From NCBI GenBank assembly GCA_017430675.1, contig JAFRMM010000132.1, positions 1 to 10,010 of the forward strand: DNA of 10,010 bases, in the 5' to 3' direction. Shown here piece by piece: positions 1 to 6,060 of this stretch. Position numbers and translations under genes: made by a program. The DNA is from Prevotella sp. Lineage in GTDB: Bacteria; Bacteroidota; Bacteroidia; Bacteroidales; Bacteroidaceae. The notes under the pieces were generated by a model. The model made no database searches and was not told where the DNA came from. It worked only from the letters and a program-made list of their open reading frames with translations. Position 1 is the stretch's first letter; each line of letters opens with the position of its first letter.

Positions 1-1
1 A

Positions 2-598
2 ACGGAGGACTCACTGAGAACCGTCCCCGATGAGTTCATTGTCCTCCATACCGTCGATGAACATACTCGTGAGGTGGAGCGGCTACTGATACGCAGTGTG
101 ATCCGCGACGGCGAGAAGGTGATCTATGAGAATATCGAGACGGAGGACGGTGGGAAGATGAGCCTGACGGTGGCACAGTATGTCGCCTACGATCTGGGAC
201 AGGACGGCCTGACCTTCCACGACGAGCGCTATAACCAGATCCTGCAGGAAGCCGTGGCCCATAGTGGGGAGCCGGACTTCAAGGCGGAGGGCTATTTCAT
301 GCACCATCCCGATATCGGCATCAGTTCGCTGGCGGCGCGACTCGCCATCGACCGTCATCAGTTGGGCAAGGGCTTCCAGTTGAAGGAGCGGGAGGGCGGC
401 CTACGCCAGCATGTGCTCCACCTGGTGCTCGACCTCAGGCTCGACATCGTCATCAAACGGCTGAAGGACATACAGGCGCAGTTGAAGCAGGTGGGCAGTG
501 ACCCTAAGAAGATAAAAGATCTGCTGGAGGAATACAAGAATACCCAGCAACTGCGCGATGCCCTCGCCAAGCAGTTGGGCAACGATATAATGGGGTAG
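2..598 (+). CDS. dnaG: DNA primase DnaG, C-terminal part (5' end outside window)
   Basis: The frame is open from base 2 to the TAG at 596-598, so the gene enters from the left and only its last 198 codons are here. DnaG synthesises the RNA primers for lagging-strand replication. The visible part corresponds to the region after the TOPRIM/RNA-polymerase core: the C-terminal helicase-interacting domain, which contacts DnaB. The pattern of a hydrophobic 'LTVAQYVAYDL' segment, then 'LTFHDERYNQILQEAV', 'HPDIGISSLAARLAIDRHQL', and a final helix 'LDIVIKRLKDIQAQL...LLEEYKNTQQLRDALAKQL' agrees with my recollection of Bacteroidales DnaG tails. The catalytic and zinc domains cannot be checked. The start of the visible part (peptide SLRTVPDEF) lies in the expected linker and resembles a palindromic insert found in the helicase gene at 3939-4007. 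cls begins one base after the stop, so the two are probably cotranscribed. Confidence 0.85.
   Translation, partial: TEDSLRTVPDEFIVLHTVDEHTREVERLLIRSVIRDGEKVIYENIETEDGGKMSLTVAQYVAYDLGQDGLTFHDERYNQILQEAVAHSGEPDFKAEGYFMHHPDIGISSLAARLAIDRHQLGKGFQLKEREGGLRQHVLHLVLDLRLDIVIKRLKDIQAQLKQVGSDPKKIKDLLEEYKNTQQLRDALAKQLGNDIMG
4..47. repeat. Probable arm of a palindromic element inside dnaG
   Basis: Bases 9-28 (ACTCACTGAGAACCGTCCCC) match bases 3978-3997 in the helicase gene (ACTCACCCAGAACCGTCCCC) at 18 of 20 positions, and both are followed by three variable bases and GAGTT. Both copies are read in the same codon phase, giving SLRTVP-D-EF here and SPRTVP-P-EF there. The other arm would lie left of the window. 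GGAGGAC at 4-10 and GTCCTCC at 41-47 also form a perfect 7-base inverted pair around this segment, which may be chance. Confidence 0.55.
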
Positions 599-599
599 G

Positions 600-2027
600 A
601 TGAGTTGGTTTAATGTCATATTCCTGATCTATCAGGTCATTGCCATTGTGACGGTGATCCATGTGATCATGGACAACCGTCCGCCCGCCAAGACGATGGC
701 CTGGGCGCTGGTGATTTGGTTCATCCCCGTGGTGGGCATCGTGTTCTACCTGTTCTTCGGCATCAACACGCGGAAGGAGCGCCATGTCAGCGAAAGGAGC
801 ATGAACCAGTTGACGAAGCGCTCCATGCTGGAGTTCGCTGAACAGCAGAACCTCCGTCTGCCTGACAAGCATAAGCCCCTGATAGATTTGTTCATCAACC
901 AGAACCTATCCCTGCCCTTTAAGGATAATAAGGTGGAGATCTATACCGACGGCTATCAGTTCTTTCCGGCCTTGCTCTCCGCCATCCATGAGGCGAGGAA
1001 CCACGTCCATATCGACATGTATATCTTCGCGGAGGATGCCCTGGGCTATCTGGTGGCTGACGCGCTGATAGCGAAGGCCCGTGAGGGGGTGGAGGTGCGC
1101 GTGATCTACGACGATGTGGGCTGCTGGAACGTGAGCCACCGTTTCTTCGAGCGGATGCGCGAGGAAGGTATTGAGGTGGTGTCGTTCCTGCCTGTGCGCT
1201 TCCCTTCATTTACGAGTAAGGTGAACTACCGTAATCACCGTAAGATCGTCGTTATTGACGGTAGCGTGGGTTTCATCGGTGGTATGAACATCGCCCTGCG
1301 CTATGTGAAGGGTACGGGAACGATGCCTTGGCGGGATACGATGATCAGGGTCTCGGGTGGCGGCGTCTATGCCTTGCAGCGCGCCTTCCTCATGGACTGG
1401 TATTTCGTGGATCGCACGCTGCTCTCCGACCGTAAGTACTACCCCTCGGCACTCCGTGATGAAGTCTCTGCCAACAACTGTCTGGCGCAGGTGGTGACGA
1501 GCGGGCCCGTGACACCTTATCCCGAGATCATGCAGGGTTTTGTGCGGGTGATCCTTGGCGCGCGCAGGTACCTCTTTCTGGAGACCCCTTATTTCCTGCC
1601 CAACGACTCCGTGCTCTTCGCGCTGAAGACGGCGGCACTGGCGGGTGTTGATGTCAGGGTGCTCTGTCCGCGATTCAGTGATGCGCGCTTCGTGGAGTGG
1701 GCCAGTCGCAGTTATCTGCGCGAGGTGTATGAGGCGGGGGTGAAGGTGAGTCTCTACAAGACGGGTTTCCTGCACTCTAAACTCATGGTCTGCGACGATG
1801 CCATCAGCACCTGCGGCTCTACGAACCTGGACTTCCGCAGTTTTGAGAATAACTTCGAGGCGAATATCTTCTTCTACGATGAGGGAATGGCCCTGCGGAT
1901 GAAGAAGGTCTTCCTGGATGATGAGAAACAGTCGGTGCTGTTGAAGGATGTGCCAGGACGGATGAGCAGCGGCTTCTTCGTCCGGCTCTGGGAGAGTGTT
2001 ACTCGGATGCTTTCCCCTCTGTTCTGA
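600..2027 (+). CDS. cls: Cardiolipin synthase (phospholipase D family)
   Basis: This 475-residue membrane enzyme condenses two phosphatidylglycerol molecules into cardiolipin and glycerol. Two N-terminal membrane helices (about residues 3-24 and 33-56) are joined by a short loop, as in bacterial Cls. They are followed by two phospholipase D catalytic motifs: the first H-x-K-x4-D is H213, K215, D220 in 'NHRKIVVIDG', and the second is H392, K394, D399 in 'HSKLMVCDD'. Each motif is followed by the usual G/S-x-N segment ('GGMNIALR', 'GSTNLDFRSFENNFE'). Length and architecture are normal and all catalytic residues are present. The ATG at 600 starts one base after the dnaG stop, with GGGGTAGG just upstream as a possible ribosome site. 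The last 29 bases overlap the end of rsmD on the other strand. Confidence 0.93.
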   Translation: MSWFNVIFLIYQVIAIVTVIHVIMDNRPPAKTMAWALVIWFIPVVGIVFYLFFGINTRKERHVSERSMNQLTKRSMLEFAEQQNLRLPDKHKPLIDLFINQNLSLPFKDNKVEIYTDGYQFFPALLSAIHEARNHVHIDMYIFAEDALGYLVADALIAKAREGVEVRVIYDDVGCWNVSHRFFERMREEGIEVVSFLPVRFPSFTSKVNYRNHRKIVVIDGSVGFIGGMNIALRYVKGTGTMPWRDTMIRVSGGGVYALQRAFLMDWYFVDRTLLSDRKYYPSALRDEVSANNCLAQVVTSGPVTPYPEIMQGFVRVILGARRYLFLETPYFLPNDSVLFALKTAALAGVDVRVLCPRFSDARFVEWASRSYLREVYEAGVKVSLYKTGFLHSKLMVCDDAISTCGSTNLDFRSFENNFEANIFFYDEGMALRMKKVFLDDEKQSVLLKDVPGRMSSGFFVRLWESVTRMLSPLF

Positions 2028-2550
2028 AGATCGAGAAATTCACACTGCCATAACTGCGATGCTCCACGAAGTGTGGGTCATCAGAGAAGTCGTGATCCTT
2101 GCCGTGCTCAAAGACGAGGATGCCGTCGTCCTTCAGCAGTCCTTGCTCGAAGATAAGACTGGGGATCGTCGGCAGTTCCTTCAGGGCGTAGGGGGGATCG
2201 GCGAAGATGAAATCAAACTGCTGCTTGCACGACTTGATGAAGCGGAACACGTCGCCGCGCAGGGGGACACAAGCCTCCGTCCCTAACTTCTGGACGCACT
2301 GCTGGATGAAGCGGTGATGGTCACGATCCAGTTCCACGCTGATGACATGGGCACAGCCGCGTGAAAGGAGTTCGAGGGTGATGCTGCCCGTGCCCGAGAA
2401 GAGGTCGAGGGCTGTGGCATCCTCGAAGTCGATATACTGCGTCAGCACGTTGAAGATATTCTCCTTGGCAAAGTCGGTCGTGGGCCTTGCCTTGAAGGTC
2501 CTCGGAATATCGAAGTGCCGTCCCTTGTATTTTCCTGTGATGATTCTCAT
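1999..2550 (-). CDS. rsmD: 16S rRNA (guanine(966)-N(2))-methyltransferase RsmD
   Basis: RsmD transfers a methyl group from S-adenosylmethionine to N2 of G966 in 16S rRNA during 30S assembly. The 183-residue protein begins MRIITGKYKGRHFDIP, the characteristic RsmD opening, followed by 'RPTTDFAKENIFNVL', the SAM-binding motif I 'LDLFSGTGSITLE' (residues 48-60), an acidic motif II ending in 'SVELD', and the catalytic DPPY at 118-121. The frame is open further upstream, but the extension carries no family similarity and would overlap the preceding gene by over 100 bases, so the ATG at 2550 is chosen. This ATG shares ATGA with the stop of the DUF3822 gene, indicating translational coupling. Its stop TAA (1999-2001) lies inside the end of cls. 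Confidence 0.93.
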   Translation of the reverse strand: MRIITGKYKGRHFDIPRTFKARPTTDFAKENIFNVLTQYIDFEDATALDLFSGTGSITLELLSRGCAHVISVELDRDHHRFIQQCVQKLGTEACVPLRGDVFRFIKSCKQQFDFIFADPPYALKELPTIPSLIFEQGLLKDDGILVFEHGKDHDFSDDPHFVEHRSYGSVNFSIFRTEGKASE

Positions 2551-3353
2551 CGTCCTTTTATGAGTAGTGTCATCAGGTCGTAGGGCATGCCGGCGATCTT
2601 CGTGGCGGGCGACTGCTGGAAGTCGGCAGAGGGATTGATAACGTAGGCTTTCTGCAGGTAGCGCTTCAGTTCCTGCAAGAGCCACTGCTGTTCGGGGATG
2701 TCGCCGACGATATGCATCTCGTCGTGCTCAGCCTCTAAGCGCAGTTGCTTCCATACGTAGAGCAGGAAGTAGAGGGCATCGTGGGCATGGACGGTGTCGA
2801 AGGTGTTGCAGAACTTGAAGCGGTTCTGCTGGAAACTGAAGATATCGAGTTGCTTGCCGTGGAAATAGCCGTATAGTTTGCTGCGGTGCCCCGTGAAACT
2901 GCGCTGGTGCAGATAGTGCCAGACGGGTGTCATGGCATGGATGAACAGCAGGTCGTCGAAACGGTCCTGGAGGACGACCGCCAGATCCTTGTTGATGGCA
3001 AAGAGACAGACGGTTTTCAGCGACGGCAGGACATTGAAACGGACGATGCGCCGTTCCTGCGTGGCAGGAAAGACGTGGTTGAAGAGCACCGTGATGTTCT
3101 CCTCATCGAACTGCTCGATGGGCACGAGCATGGAAGGGGTATCGACGAGCACCTGTACCCTCCGCGTGTCGATGGCCGTCAGGTCGGCGGTCTTGAAGGC
3201 TTCCCGCAGGTTGGCAGCCATTGAGATGCCGCCCTTCACGATATAGGGCTCATGGAGGAACGGCCGCTCTTTGTCAGCGGGGTTGGGCATCGTGAACGAT
3301 AGCGTGTTCTTTCCGATGCGGATGATCAGTTTTCTCTGATAGATCTCTTCCAT
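2547..3353 (-). CDS. DUF3822 family protein
   Basis: This 268-residue protein is recognised as a member of the uncharacterised DUF3822 family, found in Bacteroidetes and often beside rsmD. Features seen: a conserved-looking N-terminus ('LIIRIGKNTLSFTM'), a central 'LYGYFHGKQLDIFSFQQNRFKFCNTF' beta-strand pattern followed by 'HDALYFLLYVWKQLRLEAEHDEMHIVGDI', and a C-terminal helical part. The strand-turn-strand 'x-GK-x-LDIF-x-F' followed by a helix and 'LxIVGD' resembles actin-like ATPase folds such as PilM. That comparison is mine and the molecular function is unknown. There is no signal peptide or membrane segment. It is the middle gene of a leftward operon: a 16-base gap from the small ORF upstream and a 4-base ATGA overlap with rsmD downstream. 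Coupling to rsmD hints at expression in step with ribosome assembly but does not show a role there. Confidence 0.8.
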   Translation of the reverse strand: MEEIYQRKLIIRIGKNTLSFTMPNPADKERPFLHEPYIVKGGISMAANLREAFKTADLTAIDTRRVQVLVDTPSMLVPIEQFDEENITVLFNHVFPATQERRIVRFNVLPSLKTVCLFAINKDLAVVLQDRFDDLLFIHAMTPVWHYLHQRSFTGHRSKLYGYFHGKQLDIFSFQQNRFKFCNTFDTVHAHDALYFLLYVWKQLRLEAEHDEMHIVGDIPEQQWLLQELKRYLQKAYVINPSADFQQSPATKIAGMPYDLMTLLIKGR

Positions 3354-3369
3354 GCAGCAGGGGTCTGGT

Positions 3370-3462
3370 TTATCCGCGCATCACACTGGCGATGCACAGG
3401 GCGAGCAGTCCGAGCGCAACGATAGCCAGAATGGCGTTAATATGTTTGTCTGTTATTCGCAT
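3370..3462 (-). CDS. Small membrane protein, 30 residues, hypothetical
   Basis: This short ORF begins MRITDKHINAIL and ends VMRG. Residues 8-27 are an unbroken hydrophobic stretch (INAILAIVALGLLALCIASV), enough for one membrane helix, with charged residues before it and a basic residue after it. It sits directly behind a TAnnTTTG promoter box whose last base is 8 bases before the ATG, and 16 bases ahead of the DUF3822 gene, so it would be the first cistron of that operon. I do not recognise a family. The hydrophobic segment and the promoter placement favour a real gene; the alternative is that this is simply the leader of the DUF3822-rsmD transcript. Confidence 0.5.
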   Translation of the reverse strand: MRITDKHINAILAIVALGLLALCIASVMRG

Positions 3463-3469
3463 TTGGCTG

Positions 3470-3477
3470 CAAAGGTA
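3470..3477 (-). promoter_or_regulatory. Bacteroidetes -7 box for the leftward small ORF-DUF3822-rsmD operon
   Basis: The minus strand reads TACCTTTG, a full match to the Bacteroidetes -7 consensus TAnnTTTG. The expected -33 position, 20 bases upstream, reads TTTT in an A/T-rich tract, a 3-of-4 match to TTTG. The start codon at 3462 is 8 bases downstream of the box, so the leader would be only a few nucleotides long. Confidence 0.6.
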
Positions 3478-3531
3478 ATAAAAAAAATGATAAAATGAAA
3501 AAATGAGAGAATGAAAATGATAATATATTAG

Positions 3532-3539
3532 TATCTTTG
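3532..3539 (+). promoter_or_regulatory. Bacteroidetes -7 box for the RecD-like helicase gene
   Basis: TATCTTTG matches TAnnTTTG. No good -33 TTTG is seen at the usual distance. The ATG at 3548 is 8 bases after the box, the same geometry as the divergent promoter on the other strand, implying a leader of roughly five or six nucleotides. Confidence 0.6.
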
Positions 3540-3547
3540 CAGTCGAG

Positions 3548-5074
3548 ATGATACAAGACGAACTGAAATACCGCATCCGCCAGTCTTTCGGTTTTCCTCC
3601 GACGGCGGAGCAGGAACATGCCCTCGACGTGTTCTCGCTCTTCATGACGGATCGTTCGGACCATGTCGTGATGATCCTGCGCGGTTCGGCAGGTACGGGA
3701 AAGACCACGTTGGCGGGTGCCATCGTCAAGGCTTTGGCGGCCCTGGAGCAGAAGATGGTCCTGCTGGCGCCCACGGGCAGGGCGGCGAAGGTCTTTTCGC
3801 TCTATGCCGGCCATCCCGCCTATACCATCCACCGCAAGATCTATCGTCAGAAGACGGCGGGCGACCTGTATTCCTTCAATCTCAACGACAACCTGAACCG
3901 CGACACCTTATTTATAATAGATGAGGCCTCGATGATCGCAAACTCAATGGGGACGGTTCTGGGTGAGTTCAACCGGAACTCACCCAGAACCGTCCCCCCG
4001 GAGTTTGGCAGCGGCTGTCTGCTCGACGACCTGATGCAGTTCGTGTATAATGGGCAAAATTGTCGTATGATGCTCATCGGTGACAAGGCGCAGTTGCCAC
4101 CTGTGGGCGAGGAGGAGAGTCCTGCCCTCATGGCCGATGTGCTCCGCGGCTACGGCATGAAGGTCTATGAGTGCGACCTGAACCAGGTGCTCCGCCAGAG
4201 CGAGGAGTCGGGCATCCTGTGGAACGCCACGAGGATACGGGAGATATCAAAAAATCAGGGGGAGAATCAGGGGGACAGGTCCATGATTACGGGCTCCGAC
4301 CGAATCACGCGACCTGTCCCCCCAATTCTCCCCCGTATCCGCTTCCAAGGCTTTGCCGATATCTCTGTCGTGCCTGGCGACGAACTGATCGAGTCGCTGG
4401 CCAGCAGTTACAGCAGGGCAGGGCTCGACGAGACCATCGTCGTCACCCGCAGTAACAAGCGCGCGAACATCTATAACCAGGGCATCCGCAACCAGGTGCT
4501 CGACCGTGAGGACGAACTCTGCCGTGGCGACCAGTTGATGATCGTGAAGAACAACTATTTTTGGACAGAAGGCTCTAAGGAGATCCCTTTCATCGCCAAT
4601 GGCGACATCGCCGTCGTGCAGCGTTGCAGGAACATTCACGAACTCTATGGCTTCCGTTTCGCCGAGGTCACCATGCAGTTCCCCGACTACGACGACTACG
4701 AACTGACGGCCACCGTGCTCCTTGACACCCTGACCACCGAGGCACCCGCCCTGACACGTGAGCAGCAGGACCGCCTCTTCAGTGCCGTGATGGAGGACTA
4801 TGCCGATATTCCCAGGAAGGCAGACCGCATCAAACAGTTGAAGAACGACCGTTATTTCAACGCCCTGCAGATCAAATACGCCTATGCCGTCACCTGCCAT
4901 AAGGCGCAGGGCGGACAGTGGGCGCATGTCTATCTGGATCAGGGCTACATGACGGATGACATGCTCACGCCCGACTATATCCACTGGCTCTACACCGCCT
5001 TCACCCGCGCCACGGAGAGACTCTTCCTCGTGAACTGGCCCAAGACCCAGACGGAAGATCCTCTTCAATATTAG
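3548..5074 (+). CDS. RecD-like ATP-dependent DNA helicase (superfamily 1) with two in-frame inserts
   Basis: This 508-residue protein has the superfamily 1 helicase motifs in order: Walker A 'GSAGTGKTT' (residues 46-54, K52), Walker B 'DEAS' (125-128), motif III 'LIGDKAQLPPVG', motif IV-like 'VLRQ' (214-217), and the C-terminal UvrD/RecD-type 'YAYAVTCHKAQGGQW' and 'YTAFTRATERLFLV'. It belongs with the short RecD-like helicases common in Bacteroidetes, acting as a DNA unwinding motor in recombination or repair; its precise substrate is not known to me. Residues of about 132-155 and 231-263 are encoded by long DNA palindromes (see those entries). They fall in variable loops, one right after Walker B and one after 'LWNATRIRE', leaving every motif intact. 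The gene therefore looks functional despite the inserts. It starts 8 bases after a promoter box and its stop shares TTAG with the stop of the opposing higA. Confidence 0.88.
   Translation: MIQDELKYRIRQSFGFPPTAEQEHALDVFSLFMTDRSDHVVMILRGSAGTGKTTLAGAIVKALAALEQKMVLLAPTGRAAKVFSLYAGHPAYTIHRKIYRQKTAGDLYSFNLNDNLNRDTLFIIDEASMIANSMGTVLGEFNRNSPRTVPPEFGSGCLLDDLMQFVYNGQNCRMMLIGDKAQLPPVGEEESPALMADVLRGYGMKVYECDLNQVLRQSEESGILWNATRIREISKNQGENQGDRSMITGSDRITRPVPPILPRIRFQGFADISVVPGDELIESLASSYSRAGLDETIVVTRSNKRANIYNQGIRNQVLDREDELCRGDQLMIVKNNYFWTEGSKEIPFIANGDIAVVQRCRNIHELYGFRFAEVTMQFPDYDDYELTATVLLDTLTTEAPALTREQQDRLFSAVMEDYADIPRKADRIKQLKNDRYFNALQIKYAYAVTCHKAQGGQWAHVYLDQGYMTDDMLTPDYIHWLYTAFTRATERLFLVNWPKTQTEDPLQY
3939..4007. 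repeat. In-frame palindromic element 1 in the helicase gene
   Basis: Bases 3949-3970 and 3976-3997 are perfect 22-base inverted arms around a 5-base loop (AACCG). The arm begins GGGGACGGTTCTGGGTGAG. After three unpaired bases the symmetry resumes with CAAACTC (3939-3945) and GAGTTTG (4001-4007). The element adds about 23 codons (peptide near MGTVLGEFNRNSPRTVPPEF) without breaking the frame. Because the arms are symmetric with respect to codon phase, the antisense strand would encode almost the same peptide (GTVLGEFRLNSPRTVPIEF). Confidence 0.9.
4233..4340. repeat. In-frame palindromic element 2 in the helicase gene
   Basis: Bases 4258-4281 and 4311-4334 are 24-base inverted arms matching at 22 positions; the inner end reads GGGGGACAGGTC and its complement. 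Smaller pairings continue inside (TGATT with AATCA) and outside (GGATACGG at 4233-4240 with CCGTATCC at 4333-4340, leaving extra bases in the left arm). It encodes residues of about 231-263. The antisense frame again gives a near-copy of the sense peptide (sense GENQGDRS...PVPPILP, antisense GENWGDRS...PVPLILP). It differs in sequence from element 1 but shares the GGGGAC core. Confidence 0.85.
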
Positions 5075-5382
5075 CCAATCACCAACGAAAACCTTAGCCC
5101 TAAAGCATAGGCAATCTGCAGAAAGGTTGAAAGTTGCATATCTGTCGTTCCTCTTTCAAGGGCAGATACATATTCACGTTTCTTCCCTATTCTGTCTGCA
5201 AGATCTTGTTGCGTCAGTTTCTGTCGTTTCCGCTCGTCTCGGAGTAGTTCGGCATAGTACCAGGCCTCTGCCTTGGCTTCAAATTCCCTGCGGTTTTCAG
5301 ATCCCTCCAGCCCATACTTCTGCCTAAGATGCTCTGATCCCGTGGTCAGTTTTGCTAATTTCTTTTGGTCAATCTTCACCAT
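5071..5382 (-). CDS. higA: HigA-type antitoxin, XRE/HTH family
   Basis: This is a 103-residue protein with a C-terminal Cro/C1-type helix-turn-helix at about residues 47-98 ('LLRDERKRQKLTQQDLADRIGKKREYVSALERG...FLQIAYALGLRF'), the recognition part being QQDLADRIGKKREYVSALE. The N-terminal 45 residues ('EFEAKAEAWYYAELLRDER') are typical of antitoxins paired with Gp49/HigB-like toxins. It should bind and neutralise the toxin encoded just upstream and repress their shared promoter. Its ATG is separated from the toxin stop by one base, and GGAGG near the toxin's 3' end is a good ribosome site, suggesting coupled translation. The order toxin-then-antitoxin is the hig arrangement. Its stop overlaps the stop of the helicase gene by four bases. 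Confidence 0.87.
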   Translation of the reverse strand: MVKIDQKKLAKLTTGSEHLRQKYGLEGSENRREFEAKAEAWYYAELLRDERKRQKLTQQDLADRIGKKREYVSALERGTTDMQLSTFLQIAYALGLRFSLVIG

Positions 5383-5383
5383 A

Positions 5384-5734
5384 TTATTCGTCCTCCAAAT
5401 ATCTATTTAATATATTCCTGGCCTTTTTGATTTCGCCTTTATATTGTTTGGTGTCCTTCTTTAAGAAAGAATTCAGGAATAATACCTGTTTGCTCTCCAT
5501 AAAGTTGCTGGCATCAATAGCAAGGACAATGGTTCTATATTCATTCGTTCCTACGGATATCCGAGCCTCATAGAACTCTGTGCCTTCCAGATTCTTGATA
5601 AATTTCTTATTGACAACATATTGAGTCCTGATAATCTGCTCCACATAGTCATATTTCTCTTTTATCCGTTCATCTAAACTGTCGTAATACGCTTCGTACT
5701 CGTCAGAATGATAAGTCTCTCTAATTGTTTTCAT
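5384..5734 (-). CDS. higB: HigB-type toxin, RelE/ParE superfamily (Gp49-like)
   Basis: This is a 116-residue protein of the phage Gp49-like/HigB family in the RelE superfamily; members are usually ribosome-dependent mRNA interferases. The diagnostic core is 'FIKNLEGTEFYEARISVGTNEYRTIVLAID' (K-x-L-xG-x-x-x-YE-x-R ... YR), followed by a beta strand 'QVLFLNSFLKKDTKQYKGEIKKA' with the family's F-x-KK motif. The frame could start two codons earlier at a TTG, but the ATG at 5734 is preferred. A full promoter (5738-5769) ends three bases before this ATG, so the mRNA is probably leaderless. Activity against ribosome-bound mRNA is inferred from the family; individual catalytic residues vary in this group and I do not assign them. 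Confidence 0.85.
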   Translation of the reverse strand: MKTIRETYHSDEYEAYYDSLDERIKEKYDYVEQIIRTQYVVNKKFIKNLEGTEFYEARISVGTNEYRTIVLAIDASNFMESKQVLFLNSFLKKDTKQYKGEIKKARNILNRYLEDE

Positions 5735-5737
5735 GTG

Positions 5738-5769
5738 CAAAAGTAAGGAATTAATTACAAATTAGCAAA
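5738..5769 (-). promoter_or_regulatory. Promoter of the HigBA operon
   Basis: On the minus strand TTTG (5769-5766), a 20-base spacer and TACTTTTG (5745-5738) match both Bacteroidetes promoter boxes exactly at the preferred spacing. The expected transcription start coincides with or lies one or two bases before the toxin ATG at 5734. Confidence 0.7.
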
Positions 5770-5904
5770 TAATTGGAAGAAATTTATTCCTTTTTAATAT
5801 AATGGCATAAGAGTGGACTTTATGATTAACCCACGAATGTCTGATACTTTTCTTTTTCATAAGCATTTCAATTTAAGATATTAATAAATATGATTTATCG
5901 TCTG

Positions 5905-5936
5905 CAAAGATAAGAACTATTTCTGATATTTGCAAG
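5905..5936 (-). promoter_or_regulatory. Second, upstream leftward promoter
   Basis: On the minus strand CTTG (5936-5933), a 20-base spacer and TATCTTTG (5912-5905) form a good Bacteroidetes promoter. It would read through about 165 bases of leader into higBA, giving the operon a distal promoter in addition to the leaderless proximal one, or it may drive a short untranslated RNA. Confidence 0.4.
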
Positions 5937-5984
5937 TTTTTTATACTTTTCTTTCTTTTGTCAGATAAAAAACTAGAGCACACT

Positions 5985-6060
5985 GGGGTCAGGAACCGAT
6001 GTGCATGAGGAACCGTGCATGGGTAAACATCTGGAGACAGCATGCACGGTTCCTGACCCC
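5985..6060. repeat. Intergenic palindromic element with duplicated left arm
   Basis: GGGGTCAGGAACCG (5985-5998) pairs with CGGTTCCTGACCCC (6047-6060). A second copy of the core, AGGAACCGTGCATG (6008-6021), pairs perfectly with CATGCACGGTTCCT (6041-6054). The two left segments compete for one right arm, so two alternative hairpins are possible. It lies 20 bases beyond the restriction gene's stop and could act as a transcription barrier, though no T-run follows on the gene's strand. The GGGG(A/T)C outer ends resemble those of the elements in the helicase gene. Confidence 0.85.

Noticed and set aside
1206..1775. Antisense open frame (189 codons) opposite cls
   Set aside because: It is rich in His, Arg and Thr from complementary codons, has no motifs, and cls carries all its catalytic residues in the sense frame.
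2551..2685. Upstream extension of rsmD by 45 codons
   Set aside because: The extra sequence shows no RsmD similarity and overlaps the DUF3822 gene; MRIITGKYKG at 2550 is the normal start and forms an ATGA junction.
3939..4340. CRISPR array or phase-variation switch suggested by the inverted repeats in the helicase gene
   Set aside because: The two palindromes differ from each other, there are no regularly spaced direct repeats, and no recombinase is nearby; in-frame palindromic insertion explains them better.
4247..5068. Long antisense open frame (273 codons) opposite the helicase gene
   Set aside because: It lies wholly within the helicase gene, has no family character and low-complexity valine/glycine-rich sequence; it is a by-product of GC-rich coding DNA. 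Only its overlap with palindromic element 2 is informative.
5735..5740. TTG start two codons upstream for the toxin
   Set aside because: The codon lies inside the -7 promoter box, so it would not be transcribed; ATG 5734 is preferred.
5762..5866. 34-codon leftward ORF starting MLMKKKSIRHSW
   Set aside because: No family, no ribosome site, and its DNA resembles dispersed intergenic sequence; probably chance.
6041..6060. Intrinsic terminator for the restriction gene
   Set aside because: The stem is strong but no T-run follows it on the leftward strand; a terminator role is left open, not called.
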